This document shows, in pieces, positions 1 through 10,334 of a stretch of 25,282 nt of DNA. The stretch's first letter is position 1. Each line of letters starts with the position of its first letter. This stretch comes from VFMC01 sp044359565 (GTDB lineage Bacteria; Actinomycetota; Acidimicrobiia; Acidimicrobiales; Ilumatobacteraceae): positions 1 through 25,282 of the forward strand of contig JBIKLX010000028.1 of assembly GCA_044359565.1 (NCBI GenBank), read 5' to 3'. The notes below the pieces were generated by a model. It saw only the letters and a program-made list of their open reading frames with translations, was not told the origin of the DNA and did no database searches. The position numbers and the translations under genes are program-made.

Positions 1-698
1 GCCGGCTGCTCACGCAGGACGGCCCTGAGCCGCTCGAGCGCCGTCGGGGTGCGCACACCCCACCACAGCAGATCGCGCCCGTCGACCAGCATCACCCGGC
101 TCGATGACAGAAGTCGCTGCACCTCGGCCACATGGCGCTCGGTGAAGGGATACGGCTCCGACGGCAGCACCACCAGATCGGGCTGCAGCGCGGTCATCGC
201 CTCGGCGTCGAGTTCGGGATAGCGCACGTCGACATCGACCGGAACGGTGCGCACACCGAGTGCGCTGAGCAGCGTGGCACCGTAGGTGTCGGGCCCGAGC
301 ACCATCCAGGGCCGCCGCCAGATGGGCACCAGCGCCGTCGCCCACGGCGCATCGGCCGACGGCGGCACGGCGGCACCGACCTCCTGATCGACGTCGACAC
401 CCACGGCCGCGGCCAGGTCGCGCAGCATCGCCGGCACGTGCACCACGTCGGTGACGTGGGTGACATGCACTGCCAGGCCGGCAGCGCTGAGCGCCTCGGC
501 ATCGTCGCGGCGGTTCTCCTCACGGTCGACCACCACCACATCGGGCGCTAGCGCAATGATGCCCGCCACGTCGGGATCCTTCGTCCCTCCCACAGTGGGC
601 AGCGACGGCTGCTCGCAGAACCGGGTACAGGCGACGACCGGCACACGCCAGGCGAGCAGTGTCTCGGTGATCGACGGGACGAGGCTGACGACGCGCAC
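1..698 (-). CDS. Helical-backbone metal receptor / BtuF-like substrate-binding protein (partial, 3' end cut by window)
   Basis: About 232 residues are visible before the window edge. The reading begins at a GTG (698-696), 7 nt after the stop of the upstream PH-domain gene, and the first residues already form the family's opening strand and motif (LVPSITETLL, residues 6-15). Further family-like segments are CTRFCEQP (24-31), VGGTKDPDV (36-44) and a DVVVVDREENRRDDAEAL stretch, followed by the second lobe with repeated 'PDLVVLPSEPYPF'-type strands. This matches the TroA/BtuF-like periplasmic-binding fold (Fe3+-siderophore/cobalamin receptors). No signal peptide or lipobox precedes the domain, so the protein looks cytoplasmic, as in many actinobacterial proteins named 'helical backbone metal receptor'. 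The ligand (metal, cobalamin or other) cannot be told from sequence. Tight spacing suggests co-transcription with the PH-domain gene. Confidence 0.75.
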   Translation of the reverse strand, partial: MRVVSLVPSITETLLAWRVPVVACTRFCEQPSLPTVGGTKDPDVAGIIALAPDVVVVDREENRRDDAEALSAAGLAVHVTHVTDVVHVPAMLRDLAAAVGVDVDQEVGAAVPPSADAPWATALVPIWRRPWMVLGPDTYGATLLSALGVRTVPVDVDVRYPELDAEAMTALQPDLVVLPSEPYPFTERHVAEVQRLLSSSRVMLVDGRDLLWWGVRTPTALERLRAVLREQP

Positions 699-705
699 GC
701 GCCCG

Positions 706-1335
706 TCAGCCGCCCAGCAACTTGCGCTTCTGCGACTCGAACTCCTCGGCAGTGAGGGTGCCGCGCTGCAGCATCCCCTCCAGGCGCTCGAGTTGATCGG
801 CGACATCGACCGACGGCGCCGGCTCGGCGGCCGGACGGCCGTTGCTGCGGTCGACCGCCGCCTGCTGCTGCACATGGATCATGCGCTGCACGTTGTCGGG
901 GTGGCGGATGTCGGTGAAGCGCGACTGTCCGTCCTCGCCACCCGACTCGATGAGCAGGTCGCCGGCACCCACCATGCGCTCGAAGATGCCCTGGCTGAAG
1001 TTCACGTTGTTGACGCGGCCGACGGGGATCTCGACGCCACGCTTGGCGAACAAGCCCGAGCGGTAGATGACCCGCTGGTTGGTGACGACGAAGTTGGTGG
1101 TGGCCCACTTCAGGTAGCGGCCGAGCAGCCACAGGGCGGTGCCCACCAGCAGCGCGATCGACAACCACGAGAGCAGCTTGTTGATCGTCCCGTCGCTGTC
1201 GTTGGTGAGCACGATGATGCCCAACACGATGGAACCGAGCAGCGCGAACGCCGGCTCGGCGAAATACCACCAGTGGGGGTGCATATCGACGGCGATGGTC
1301 TCGCCCGGGTTCAGGTTCTTCGATGCGTACGGCAC
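706..1335 (-). CDS. PH domain-containing membrane protein with C-terminal SHOCT-like helix pair
   Basis: A 209-residue protein. After a short N-terminus there are two hydrophobic membrane segments (about 24-44 and 52-72), then a bacterial PH (YdbS/bPH2-type) domain at about 75-157 with the typical strand 'FVVTNQRVIYRSGLF' and a VGRVNNVNFSQ segment. An Ala/Pro linker leads to a short C-terminal helical module (about 178-207; LERLEGMLQRGTLTAEEFE) that resembles SHOCT oligomerisation motifs. The family is membrane-anchored and of poorly known function. The start is GTG at 1335; a TACGCT box lies 6 nt upstream and there is no Shine-Dalgarno, which suggests a leaderless mRNA. It is divergent from the helicase gene across only 28 bp. 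Confidence 0.85.
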   Translation of the reverse strand: MPYASKNLNPGETIAVDMHPHWWYFAEPAFALLGSIVLGIIVLTNDSDGTINKLLSWLSIALLVGTALWLLGRYLKWATTNFVVTNQRVIYRSGLFAKRGVEIPVGRVNNVNFSQGIFERMVGAGDLLIESGGEDGQSRFTDIRHPDNVQRMIHVQQQAAVDRSNGRPAAEPAPSVDVADQLERLEGMLQRGTLTAEEFESQKRKLLGG

Positions 1336-1341
1336 GGCTGA

Positions 1342-1347
1342 AGCGTA
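1342..1347 (-). promoter_or_regulatory. Candidate -10 box (TACGCT) for leaderless PH-domain gene
   Basis: TACGCT on the minus strand fits the actinobacterial TANNNT -10 consensus and ends 6 nt before the GTG start at 1335. Transcription would begin at or next to the start codon. No clear -35 element is visible; it would lie inside the helicase gene's upstream or early coding sequence. Confidence 0.45.
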
Positions 1348-1351
1348 GCCC

Positions 1352-1357
1352 TATCGT
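1352..1357 (+). promoter_or_regulatory. Candidate -10 box (TATCGT) for leaderless helicase gene
   Basis: TATCGT fits TANNNT and ends 6 nt before the GTG start at 1364. There is no purine-rich ribosome binding site in the 28-bp intergenic space. It lies only 4 bp from the oppositely oriented TACGCT box of the PH-domain gene, so the two promoters probably compete. Confidence 0.45.
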
Positions 1358-1363
1358 GACGGC

Positions 1364-3256
1364 GTGGGAACGGATCACATCGTCGCCGGGCTCGACGATC
1401 GCCAGCGTGAGGCGGTCGTCACCGACGCGTCGCCGCTCGCCATCATCGCCTCGGCCGGTTCCGGCAAGACACGTGTGCTCACCCGGCGGATCGCCTACCG
1501 CATCGGCAACGGCTCGGCCGATCCGCGGCATGTCCTCGTGCTCACGTTCACCCGCGATGCCGCTGGCGAACTGCGCCGCCGACTGCGCCGCCTCGACATC
1601 AGCGAGCGCATCGAATCCGGCACGTTCCACTCGGTGGCGCTGCGGCTTCTCCGCGACCGGGCAGCAGCAGCGGGAACGACCGCACCGGCAGTGGCGCCCG
1701 ACCGGATGAGGCTGGCCCGCGAGGTGCTCACCGAAACGCGCATCGCCGTCGAGCCGGCCGCCGCGCTGGCCGACCTCGATTGGGCGCGTGCCCGCATGGT
1801 GGCGTCATCCGACATAGCCTCCGCGAGCCGCATGGCGAAGCGCCGACTGGCCCTCACTCCCGAGCAGCACGTGCGGTTCGCCGAGCGGTACACCGCGCTG
1901 AAGCGCCGCCGGGGAGTACTCGACTTCGACGACCTGCTCGAGGGCCTGCTCGACGCGATGCGCCGCGACGCCACCTTCACCGACATCGTGCGTTGGCGCT
2001 TCCGGCACCTGTTCGTCGACGAGGCCCAAGACCTCAACCCGTTGCAGTTCGCGCTGCTCGAGCACATCCGTGGCGGACGCGCCGACATCTGCCTGGTGGG
2101 CGATCCGCGCCAGGCCATCTACGGCTGGAACGGCGCCGACCCCACCCTGCTCGACGAGGTCGAACGCCACCTGCCGGGCGTCACCATCGTGCGTCTGCAG
2201 GGCAACTACCGCTGCACACCCCAGGTGGTGCGGGCCGGGGCCGCAGCGCTGGCACCCATGGGGGTCGCCGACGACACCGTGTCGCGACGCAACGACGGCC
2301 GCATCCCGACGGTGCACTCGTTCGCCGACGAGCAGGCCGAGGCCCGCTGGGTGGCCGATTCGGTGCGCCCGCTGATGGTGCGCCACGGCGCCCGGCAGGT
2401 GGCGGTGCTGGCCCGCACCAACGACCAACTCGCCGTGCTGTCGCGGGCGCTGGCGCGGGTTGGAGTGCCGGTGTTGCGCACGGTCGGGGCCTCGCCGCTC
2501 GAACGCTGCGTCGCCGAGGCAGTGCGCACCGGCGGACGCGAACAACTCGCCGCCTGGATCGACGCGGTGTGGGCGAGCGACGACGCCGACCCCATCCGGA
2601 TGCGTGTGGCCGAGGAGGCCGACCGTTACCTCACCAGCGGCGATTCCGGCGGCCTGCAGTCATGGCTCGATGCCCGCCAGCCGTTCGAAGACCTCGAGAC
2701 CGACGACGGGCAGCCGGCGGTTGCGCTGCTCACGTTCCACGCAGCGAAGGGCCGCGAGTGGGGCGCCGTCGTGGTCACGGGCGTCGAGGCAGGCCTGGTG
2801 CCACATTCCTCGTCGGGCTCGACCGCCCAGCGGGCCGAGGAGTCGCGGCTGTTCCACGTGGCCCTCACACGCGCCGCCGACGAACTGGTCATCACCTCAG
2901 CCGACACACGCGGCGGCAAGACCACCGGTCCCAGCCCGTGGCTGGCGGCAGTGAACGATGCGTTGGTGGCACCCACGCCTACCGGTCCACCGCCCGAACA
3001 GCGTCGCACCACACCGGTCGACCCGTTCGACACGCTGCGCGCCTGGCGCGCCGATGTGGCTCGGGCCGCCGGTGTTGCCGACGTGGCCGTGTGCTCCACC
3101 TCGGTGCTGCGCTCGCTACTCGAACGTCCCCCGGCCGATGCCGCCGAACTCGCTACCCGCCTGGGTGTCGGCCAGGCCGCGGCTGAGCGCCTCGCGCCGC
3201 GCCTGCTGGCTGTGCTGGCCGACCTCAGTCGGCCTGATGCATCGGCTCGTGCCTGA
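1364..3256 (+). CDS. UvrD/Rep-family ATP-dependent DNA helicase, UvrD2-like
   Basis: A 630-residue superfamily 1A helicase. Visible motifs in order: Q-motif LDDRQREAV (10-18), Walker A ASAGSGKT (29-36), Walker B VDEAQD (218-223), motif III GDPRQAIYGW (246-255), motif V TFHAAKGREW (457-466) and motif VI RLFHVALTRA (495-504). A short C-terminal helical segment from about 576 to 625 (STSVLRSLLE...LATRLGVGQ) looks like an HRDC domain, as in mycobacterial UvrD2. The Cys4 motif that UvrD2 carries after HRDC is absent, and the protein is shorter than mycobacterial UvrD2 (about 700). The likely role is 3'-5' DNA unwinding in repair or replication restart. Start choice: GTG at 1364, preceded by TATCGT and no Shine-Dalgarno. 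Confidence 0.9.
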   Translation: MGTDHIVAGLDDRQREAVVTDASPLAIIASAGSGKTRVLTRRIAYRIGNGSADPRHVLVLTFTRDAAGELRRRLRRLDISERIESGTFHSVALRLLRDRAAAAGTTAPAVAPDRMRLAREVLTETRIAVEPAAALADLDWARARMVASSDIASASRMAKRRLALTPEQHVRFAERYTALKRRRGVLDFDDLLEGLLDAMRRDATFTDIVRWRFRHLFVDEAQDLNPLQFALLEHIRGGRADICLVGDPRQAIYGWNGADPTLLDEVERHLPGVTIVRLQGNYRCTPQVVRAGAAALAPMGVADDTVSRRNDGRIPTVHSFADEQAEARWVADSVRPLMVRHGARQVAVLARTNDQLAVLSRALARVGVPVLRTVGASPLERCVAEAVRTGGREQLAAWIDAVWASDDADPIRMRVAEEADRYLTSGDSGGLQSWLDARQPFEDLETDDGQPAVALLTFHAAKGREWGAVVVTGVEAGLVPHSSSGSTAQRAEESRLFHVALTRAADELVITSADTRGGKTTGPSPWLAAVNDALVAPTPTGPPPEQRRTTPVDPFDTLRAWRADVARAAGVADVAVCSTSVLRSLLERPPADAAELATRLGVGQAAAERLAPRLLAVLADLSRPDASARA

Positions 3257-3277
3257 GCCGACGACCCACCGGCTCAG
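3253..3277. terminator. Hairpin spanning both stop codons of convergent genes
   Basis: CTGAGCCG (3253-3260) and its exact reverse complement CGGCTCAG (3270-3277) form an 8-bp stem with a 9-nt loop. The helicase TGA (3254-3256) and the xth TGA (3276-3274) sit in opposite arms, so the hairpin serves both directions symmetrically. No U-tract follows in either direction, so terminator function is inferred from position. Confidence 0.4.
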
Positions 3278-4059
3278 CTGACAGCGTCGACCAGGTCGAC
3301 CAGCACGGGGGCGTGATCGGAGGGTGACTGGCCCTTGCGTGCGTTGCGGTCGACGACCGACCACTGCAGCCGGTCGGCCACCGAACGCGTGCCGAGCACC
3401 AGGTCGATGCGCATACCGCGGCCCTGGTGGAAGTCGCCGGCGCGGTAGTCCCACCAGCTGTAGAGCCGGGGCTGTTCGTACCGCAGCCGGAACAGGTCGA
3501 TCATGCCCCAGTCGCACAGGTCGGCGAGCAGATCGCGTTCGGCCTGGCTGACGTGGGTGGAGCCGACGAGCTTGGCGGGGTCGAACACGTCGCGGTCGTC
3601 GGGGGCGATGTTGAAGTCGCCGGTGACCACGACAGCATCGTCGGGTGTGGCCAGCGAGTCGACGTGCCGACGCAACTGCGCCATCCAGCCGAGTTTGTAC
3701 TGGTAGTGGTCGTGGTCGAGCGAGCGCCCATTGGGCACGTAGACGCTGCTCACCAGCACACCGCCGCACCGGGCAGTGACGATGCGTGCATCGGGATCGC
3801 GGTCGCCCGATGCGGGCGTGAAGTTGGCGACGACGTCGTCGAGGCCCACCTTCGACAAGATCGCGACGCCGTTCCACTGACCCTGGCCGTGATGGGCCGA
3901 CTCGTAACCGAGGGCGGCGAAGGTGAGCGCCGGGAAGGCGTCGTCGCTGAGCTTGGTCTCCTGTATGCACAGCACATCGGGCTGCACCTCGGCCAGCCAC
4001 TCCTCCACGCGGGGCAGGCGGGCCTTCAGCGAGTTGACGTTCCAGGTGACGATGCGCAC
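3274..4059 (-). CDS. xthA: Exodeoxyribonuclease III (AP endonuclease, EEP family)
   Basis: A 261-residue protein that matches exonuclease III end to end. Visible catalytic elements: WNVNS with N7, QETK with the metal-binding E34, the QWNGVAILSK strand (61-70), YVPNG with Y107, TGDFN with D148/N150, RIDLVL with D219, and the closing SDHAP with D248/H249. The enzyme cleaves abasic sites and removes 3'-blocking groups in base excision repair, in the cytoplasm. The start is GTG at 4059, with a TACGGT box 7 nt upstream and no Shine-Dalgarno. The stop of the upstream NYN-S1 gene is only 21 bp away, so it may be transcribed both from its own leaderless promoter and by read-through. Confidence 0.95.
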   Translation of the reverse strand: MRIVTWNVNSLKARLPRVEEWLAEVQPDVLCIQETKLSDDAFPALTFAALGYESAHHGQGQWNGVAILSKVGLDDVVANFTPASGDRDPDARIVTARCGGVLVSSVYVPNGRSLDHDHYQYKLGWMAQLRRHVDSLATPDDAVVVTGDFNIAPDDRDVFDPAKLVGSTHVSQAERDLLADLCDWGMIDLFRLRYEQPRLYSWWDYRAGDFHQGRGMRIDLVLGTRSVADRLQWSVVDRNARKGQSPSDHAPVLVDLVDAVS

Positions 4060-4066
4060 GCCGACG

Positions 4067-4072
4067 ACCGTA
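4067..4072 (-). promoter_or_regulatory. Candidate -10 box (TACGGT) for leaderless xthA
   Basis: TACGGT on the minus strand fits TANNNT and ends 7 nt before the GTG start at 4059. It lies in the 21-bp gap after the upstream gene's stop, and no ribosome binding site is present. Confidence 0.4.
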
Positions 4073-4080
4073 TCCGTCGA

Positions 4081-5469
4081 TCAGGCCTTGGCGCGGCGCC
4101 GAGGCCTGGCCGGGGCTGCCGGTTCGACGGCGGGCTCGACGACGGGCTCGACGGCCGGCTCGACCGGGGCAGCGGCCTTCTTGCGCGTGCGCGGCGCAGG
4201 TGCGGCCGGAACCTCGGGCACCGGCTCGGGTGCCGGTGCCGCCGCCTTCTTGCGACGGGCCGGCTGCTTCGCCGGGGCTGCCTCGACCGGTGCCTCGGCG
4301 ATCTCGGCGACAGGCTCGACGGGCTTCGCCTTGCGGCGCGACGGCTTCGCGGGCTTGGCCGGAACCTCGGCGACCGGAGCCTCGGCAACCGGCGCCTCGA
4401 CGACCGGCGCCTGCTCGGCCGCAGCCGCAGCCGCAACCGCAGCCTTCGTGCGACGGGGGCGCTTGGCCGGGGCCACCTCGGCCGGGGCACGGTGCGTGGC
4501 CATCGCGGCCAGGGCGAGGTCGACGCTGCGCCGCTCGGGCGAATAGCTCTCGACCACCAGGGTGACGGCGTCGCCGATCTTCATGAACTCGCGAGCCGAG
4601 CGGGGTGCCGGGTCGGCCATGAGGCGCAGGGGCACGTAGCCCCGCACATCACCGATGTTCACGTAGGCGCCGTGCGACGAGTAGCTCTCGACCACGGCGT
4701 TCACGCTGGTGCCGAGCGGGTGCTCGGCCACGAACGCCAGGAACACATCGGCCTCGTTCACCGTGCGCGTGCCGCCGGTCGGCGCCGGCGCAGGACTCGG
4801 TGCGGGTGCGGGTGCGGGTGCGGGTGCCGCGACCACCTCGGCCACCTTGCCCCCTCGGCCACCGCGGCGACGGCTGCTGCCCGCGGCCTTGTCAGTGGCC
4901 TTCTCGGCCGACGCGACCGCAGCGGGACCGGGTGGTGGTGCCGTGGGAACCGGCATCGGCTGGCTGGCTTCGGGGCTCCCCACACGCACGGTGCCGGCCG
5001 TCGCCTCGTCGCGCTTGCGCCGCGACTGCTTCACTGCGCTGCGGCTGACCGCGCCCCGCACCGGCAGACGCGGCACGAACACCCAGCCCACATGCGGTAC
5101 CGGCTTGCCCCCCACGAGGCGACCCTCGTCGAACAGCCAGGCGTAGGTGCCGTGGAACTCCTGGAACGAGTCGTTCGACAGCACGACGGCGTTCACCCGG
5201 TTGGCCACCGCCAGCACGAACGCGTCGCCGCGACCGATGGCACCAGCGGGAGGAGCGACCAACTCGTTGTTGGCCACCGCCTCGTCGAACTCGGGCACCT
5301 CGCGCGGGTCGATGCGGTGACCGAAGGTGGCATCGACCACGACGGTGACGAGCACGCCGGGGTGCTCGGCCATGTAGGCGAGCACCGCTTCGTTCAGTTG
5401 GGCAAGGCTGGGATGCGAACGACCCTCGGTGGCCAGGTTCGATCCGTCGACGACGACATGACGAGTCAT
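4081..5469 (-). CDS. Zc3h12a-like NYN-domain ribonuclease fused to S1 RNA-binding domain and basic Ala/Pro/Lys tail
   Basis: A 462-residue protein from the ATG at 5469; earlier in-frame residues are not family-like. Residues 1-135 form a PIN/NYN domain of the Zc3h12a type, with acidic residues D8 (VVVDGSN), D46 (VVVDATFG), D82 (GRGDAF) and D100 (SNDSFQEF) in the places expected for the metal-binding active site, and a conserved-looking GRLVGGKPVPHVGWVFVP end. Residues 140-235 are a basic then Ala/Pro linker, including an (AP)n run at about 216-230. Residues 251-321 look like an S1 OB-fold (GTSVNAVVESYSSHGAYVNIG ... GDAVTLVVE). Residues 330-462 are a low-complexity tail of Ala, Pro, Val and Glu broken by basic KRPRR, SRRKAK, ARRKK, RTRKK and RPRRRAK clusters, resembling histone-H1-like tails. 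Inferred role: an RNA endonuclease in RNA decay or quality control; the substrate is unknown. Confidence 0.8.
   Translation of the reverse strand: MTRHVVVDGSNLATEGRSHPSLAQLNEAVLAYMAEHPGVLVTVVVDATFGHRIDPREVPEFDEAVANNELVAPPAGAIGRGDAFVLAVANRVNAVVLSNDSFQEFHGTYAWLFDEGRLVGGKPVPHVGWVFVPRLPVRGAVSRSAVKQSRRKRDEATAGTVRVGSPEASQPMPVPTAPPPGPAAVASAEKATDKAAGSSRRRGGRGGKVAEVVAAPAPAPAPAPSPAPAPTGGTRTVNEADVFLAFVAEHPLGTSVNAVVESYSSHGAYVNIGDVRGYVPLRLMADPAPRSAREFMKIGDAVTLVVESYSPERRSVDLALAAMATHRAPAEVAPAKRPRRTKAAVAAAAAAEQAPVVEAPVAEAPVAEVPAKPAKPSRRKAKPVEPVAEIAEAPVEAAPAKQPARRKKAAAPAPEPVPEVPAAPAPRTRKKAAAPVEPAVEPVVEPAVEPAAPARPRRRAKA
4799..4828. repeat. Hexanucleotide tandem repeat (GGTGCG)n inside the NYN-S1 gene
   Basis: About five copies of GGTGCG in tandem encode the alternating Ala-Pro linker on the minus strand. 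Six-base units keep the frame when copy number changes, so linker length could vary between strains. Confidence 0.7.
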
Positions 5470-5517
5470 AACCCCGCTAGTCAACCACGGACAGGGTGCG
5501 TTGCAGGTGTCCCTGGG

Positions 5518-5523
5518 TACAGT
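5518..5523 (+). promoter_or_regulatory. Candidate -10 box (TACAGT) for leaderless HAD phosphatase gene
   Basis: TACAGT fits TANNNT and ends 7 nt before the ATG at 5531. No Shine-Dalgarno is present. It supports the start at 5531 rather than the in-frame ATG at 5501, which would lie upstream of the promoter. Confidence 0.45.
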
Positions 5524-5530
5524 GCGCCAC

Positions 5531-6160
5531 ATGGTCAGCGCCGTGCTCTGGGATTTCGGTGGGGTCATCCTGTCGAGCCCGTTCGATGCCTTCAACCGTT
5601 ACGAGCGCGAGCGCGGCCTGCCGCTCGACATCATCCGCGCGGTGAACACCACCGAACCGCACACCAATGCGTGGGCCCGACTCGAGCGCAGCGACATCAC
5701 GCCGGCCGAGTTCGACGCAGCGTTCGCCGCCGATGCCGCCGCGCACGGCCACTCCATCCCGGGCCGCGATGTGCTGGCCCTGCTCAGCGGCGATGTGCGC
5801 CCCGAGATGGTCGCGGCGCTCGACACGGTGAAGGCCGCCGGCTACCGCATGGCCTGTCTCACCAACAACATCTCGGGCGAGCACGCCTCGGCCGAACGGT
5901 CCGACACCATCGCCGCCATCATGGCCCGCTTCGACGCGGTCATCGAGAGCAGCAAGGTGGGGGTGCGTAAGCCCGAGCCGCGCTTCTACGAGATCGCCTG
6001 CACCACTCTCGGGGTGCGGCCCGACGAGTGCGTGTTCCTCGACGACCTCGGCATCAATCTGAAGCCGGCCGCGGCCATGGGGATGACCACCATCAAGGTG
6101 GTCAGCGCCGCGCAGGCACTGGCCGATCTCTCGGCAGTCCTGAACCTGTCGCTCGGCTGA
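5531..6160 (+). CDS. HAD-IA family phosphatase, epoxide-hydrolase-N-terminal / ACAD10-like subfamily
   Basis: A 209-residue protein. HAD motif I is WDFGGV with nucleophile D8; motif II is LTNN (110-113); K147 lies in VGVRKPEP; motif III is VFLDDLGINLKPA with D171/D172. The ESSKVGVRKPEPRFYEIA and LDDLGINLKPAAAMGM segments are typical of the soluble epoxide hydrolase N-terminal domain/ACAD10 group of HAD proteins. The usual second motif-I aspartate (DxD) is replaced by glycine (DFG), which is common in this subgroup but leaves the general acid unclear. A phosphatase role is likely; the substrate is unknown. The gene is divergent from the NYN-S1 gene and convergent with kgd. Confidence 0.88.
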   Translation: MVSAVLWDFGGVILSSPFDAFNRYERERGLPLDIIRAVNTTEPHTNAWARLERSDITPAEFDAAFAADAAAHGHSIPGRDVLALLSGDVRPEMVAALDTVKAAGYRMACLTNNISGEHASAERSDTIAAIMARFDAVIESSKVGVRKPEPRFYEIACTTLGVRPDECVFLDDLGINLKPAAAMGMTTIKVVSAAQALADLSAVLNLSLG

Positions 6161-6163
6161 GCA

Positions 6164-6189
6164 GGCCGCCGGGTTGCGCCGGCGCGGCC
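6164..6189. terminator. Imperfect GC-rich hairpin between convergent HAD gene and kgd
   Basis: GGCCG (6164-6168) can pair with CGGCC (6185-6189), with further CGG/CCG pairing inside after a small bulge. The hairpin fills the 36-bp gap between two convergent stop codons. There is no U-tract, so this rests on position and pairing only. Confidence 0.3.
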
Positions 6190-6196
6190 CCCGGAC

Positions 6197-9826
<3,630 letters not shown>

Positions 9827-9834
9827 CGTGGCTG

Positions 9835-9840
9835 ATGGTA
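9835..9840 (-). promoter_or_regulatory. Candidate -10 box (TACCAT) for kgd
   Basis: TACCAT on the minus strand fits TANNNT and ends 8 nt before the ATG at 9826, with no Shine-Dalgarno. A leaderless transcript is likely. Confidence 0.4.
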
Positions 9841-9943
9841 CCGGGTGGTCATGAGCCTGACCGTGCGGTTCGGCGGCCGAGCAGCAACAACGTGGTGCTG
9901 TCGGCAACTGGATCTACGCCTGCCGACACGACACCTGTGCTCG

Positions 9944-9949
9944 TACACT
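9944..9949 (+). promoter_or_regulatory. Candidate -10 box (TACACT) for leaderless cupredoxin lipoprotein gene
   Basis: TACACT fits TANNNT and ends 7 nt before the ATG at 9957. The sequence between them (GCTGGCC) has no ribosome binding site. Confidence 0.45.
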
Positions 9950-9956
9950 GCTGGCC

Positions 9957-10334
9957 ATGCGTTTCCGCTTCGCCACCCCCCTCGTCGTCGCCGCCACGCT
10001 CGCCCTCGCCGCCTGCGGCGGAAGTAGCGGTTCCGACACCTCCACACCCAGCGATGCCGACGTCGTGGTGAATGCCGTCGAAGGCATCCTGTGGGAGAAG
10101 GATGCCTACACGGCGACGGCCGGCGAGGTCACCATCGAGGCCGTGAACAATTCGAGCGCCCCGCACAACCTGCACCTGCTCGACAGCGCGAACGTCGACC
10201 TCGGCATCAAGCTCGACATCCCGGTGAAGGGACGCTCGGATTCGGGCACCCTCACGCTGCAGGCCGGCACCTACACCATCATCTGCACCATCCCCGGCCA
10301 CAGCGCCATGAAGGCCACGCTCACCGTCAGCTGA
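9957..10334 (+). CDS. Cupredoxin-like copper-binding lipoprotein
   Basis: A 125-residue secreted protein. Residues 1-20 are a lipoprotein signal peptide ending in a lipobox LAAC with C20 as the lipidated cysteine, followed by a Gly/Ser/Thr linker. The mature domain (about 35-125) is a small beta-rich cupredoxin. Candidate type-1 copper ligands are H70 (in APHNL) and the C-terminal loop CTIPGHSAMK with C110, H115 and M118, followed by the closing strand ATLTV. It probably carries electrons or binds copper on the outer face of the membrane. No redox partner is encoded next to it. The His-to-Met spacing (two residues between) is one shorter than in azurin-type loops. A 15-bp tandem duplication straddles its stop codon. 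Confidence 0.87.
   Translation: MRFRFATPLVVAATLALAACGGSSGSDTSTPSDADVVVNAVEGILWEKDAYTATAGEVTIEAVNNSSAPHNLHLLDSANVDLGIKLDIPVKGRSDSGTLTLQAGTYTIICTIPGHSAMKATLTVS

Noticed and set aside
5470..5595. Earlier start of the NYN-S1 protein adding 42 residues
   Set aside because: The extension runs into the divergent HAD gene and lacks similarity; the VVVDGSN strand of the nuclease begins right after the ATG at 5469.
3427..5970. 847-codon plus-strand open frame over xthA, the NYN-S1 gene and part of the HAD gene
   Set aside because: It covers three well-supported genes in wrong frames and has no family-like segment.
9827..9907. Earlier kgd start adding 27 residues
   Set aside because: The added residues are Cys/Pro-rich and not family-like, and the -10 box 8 nt before 9826 supports the later start.
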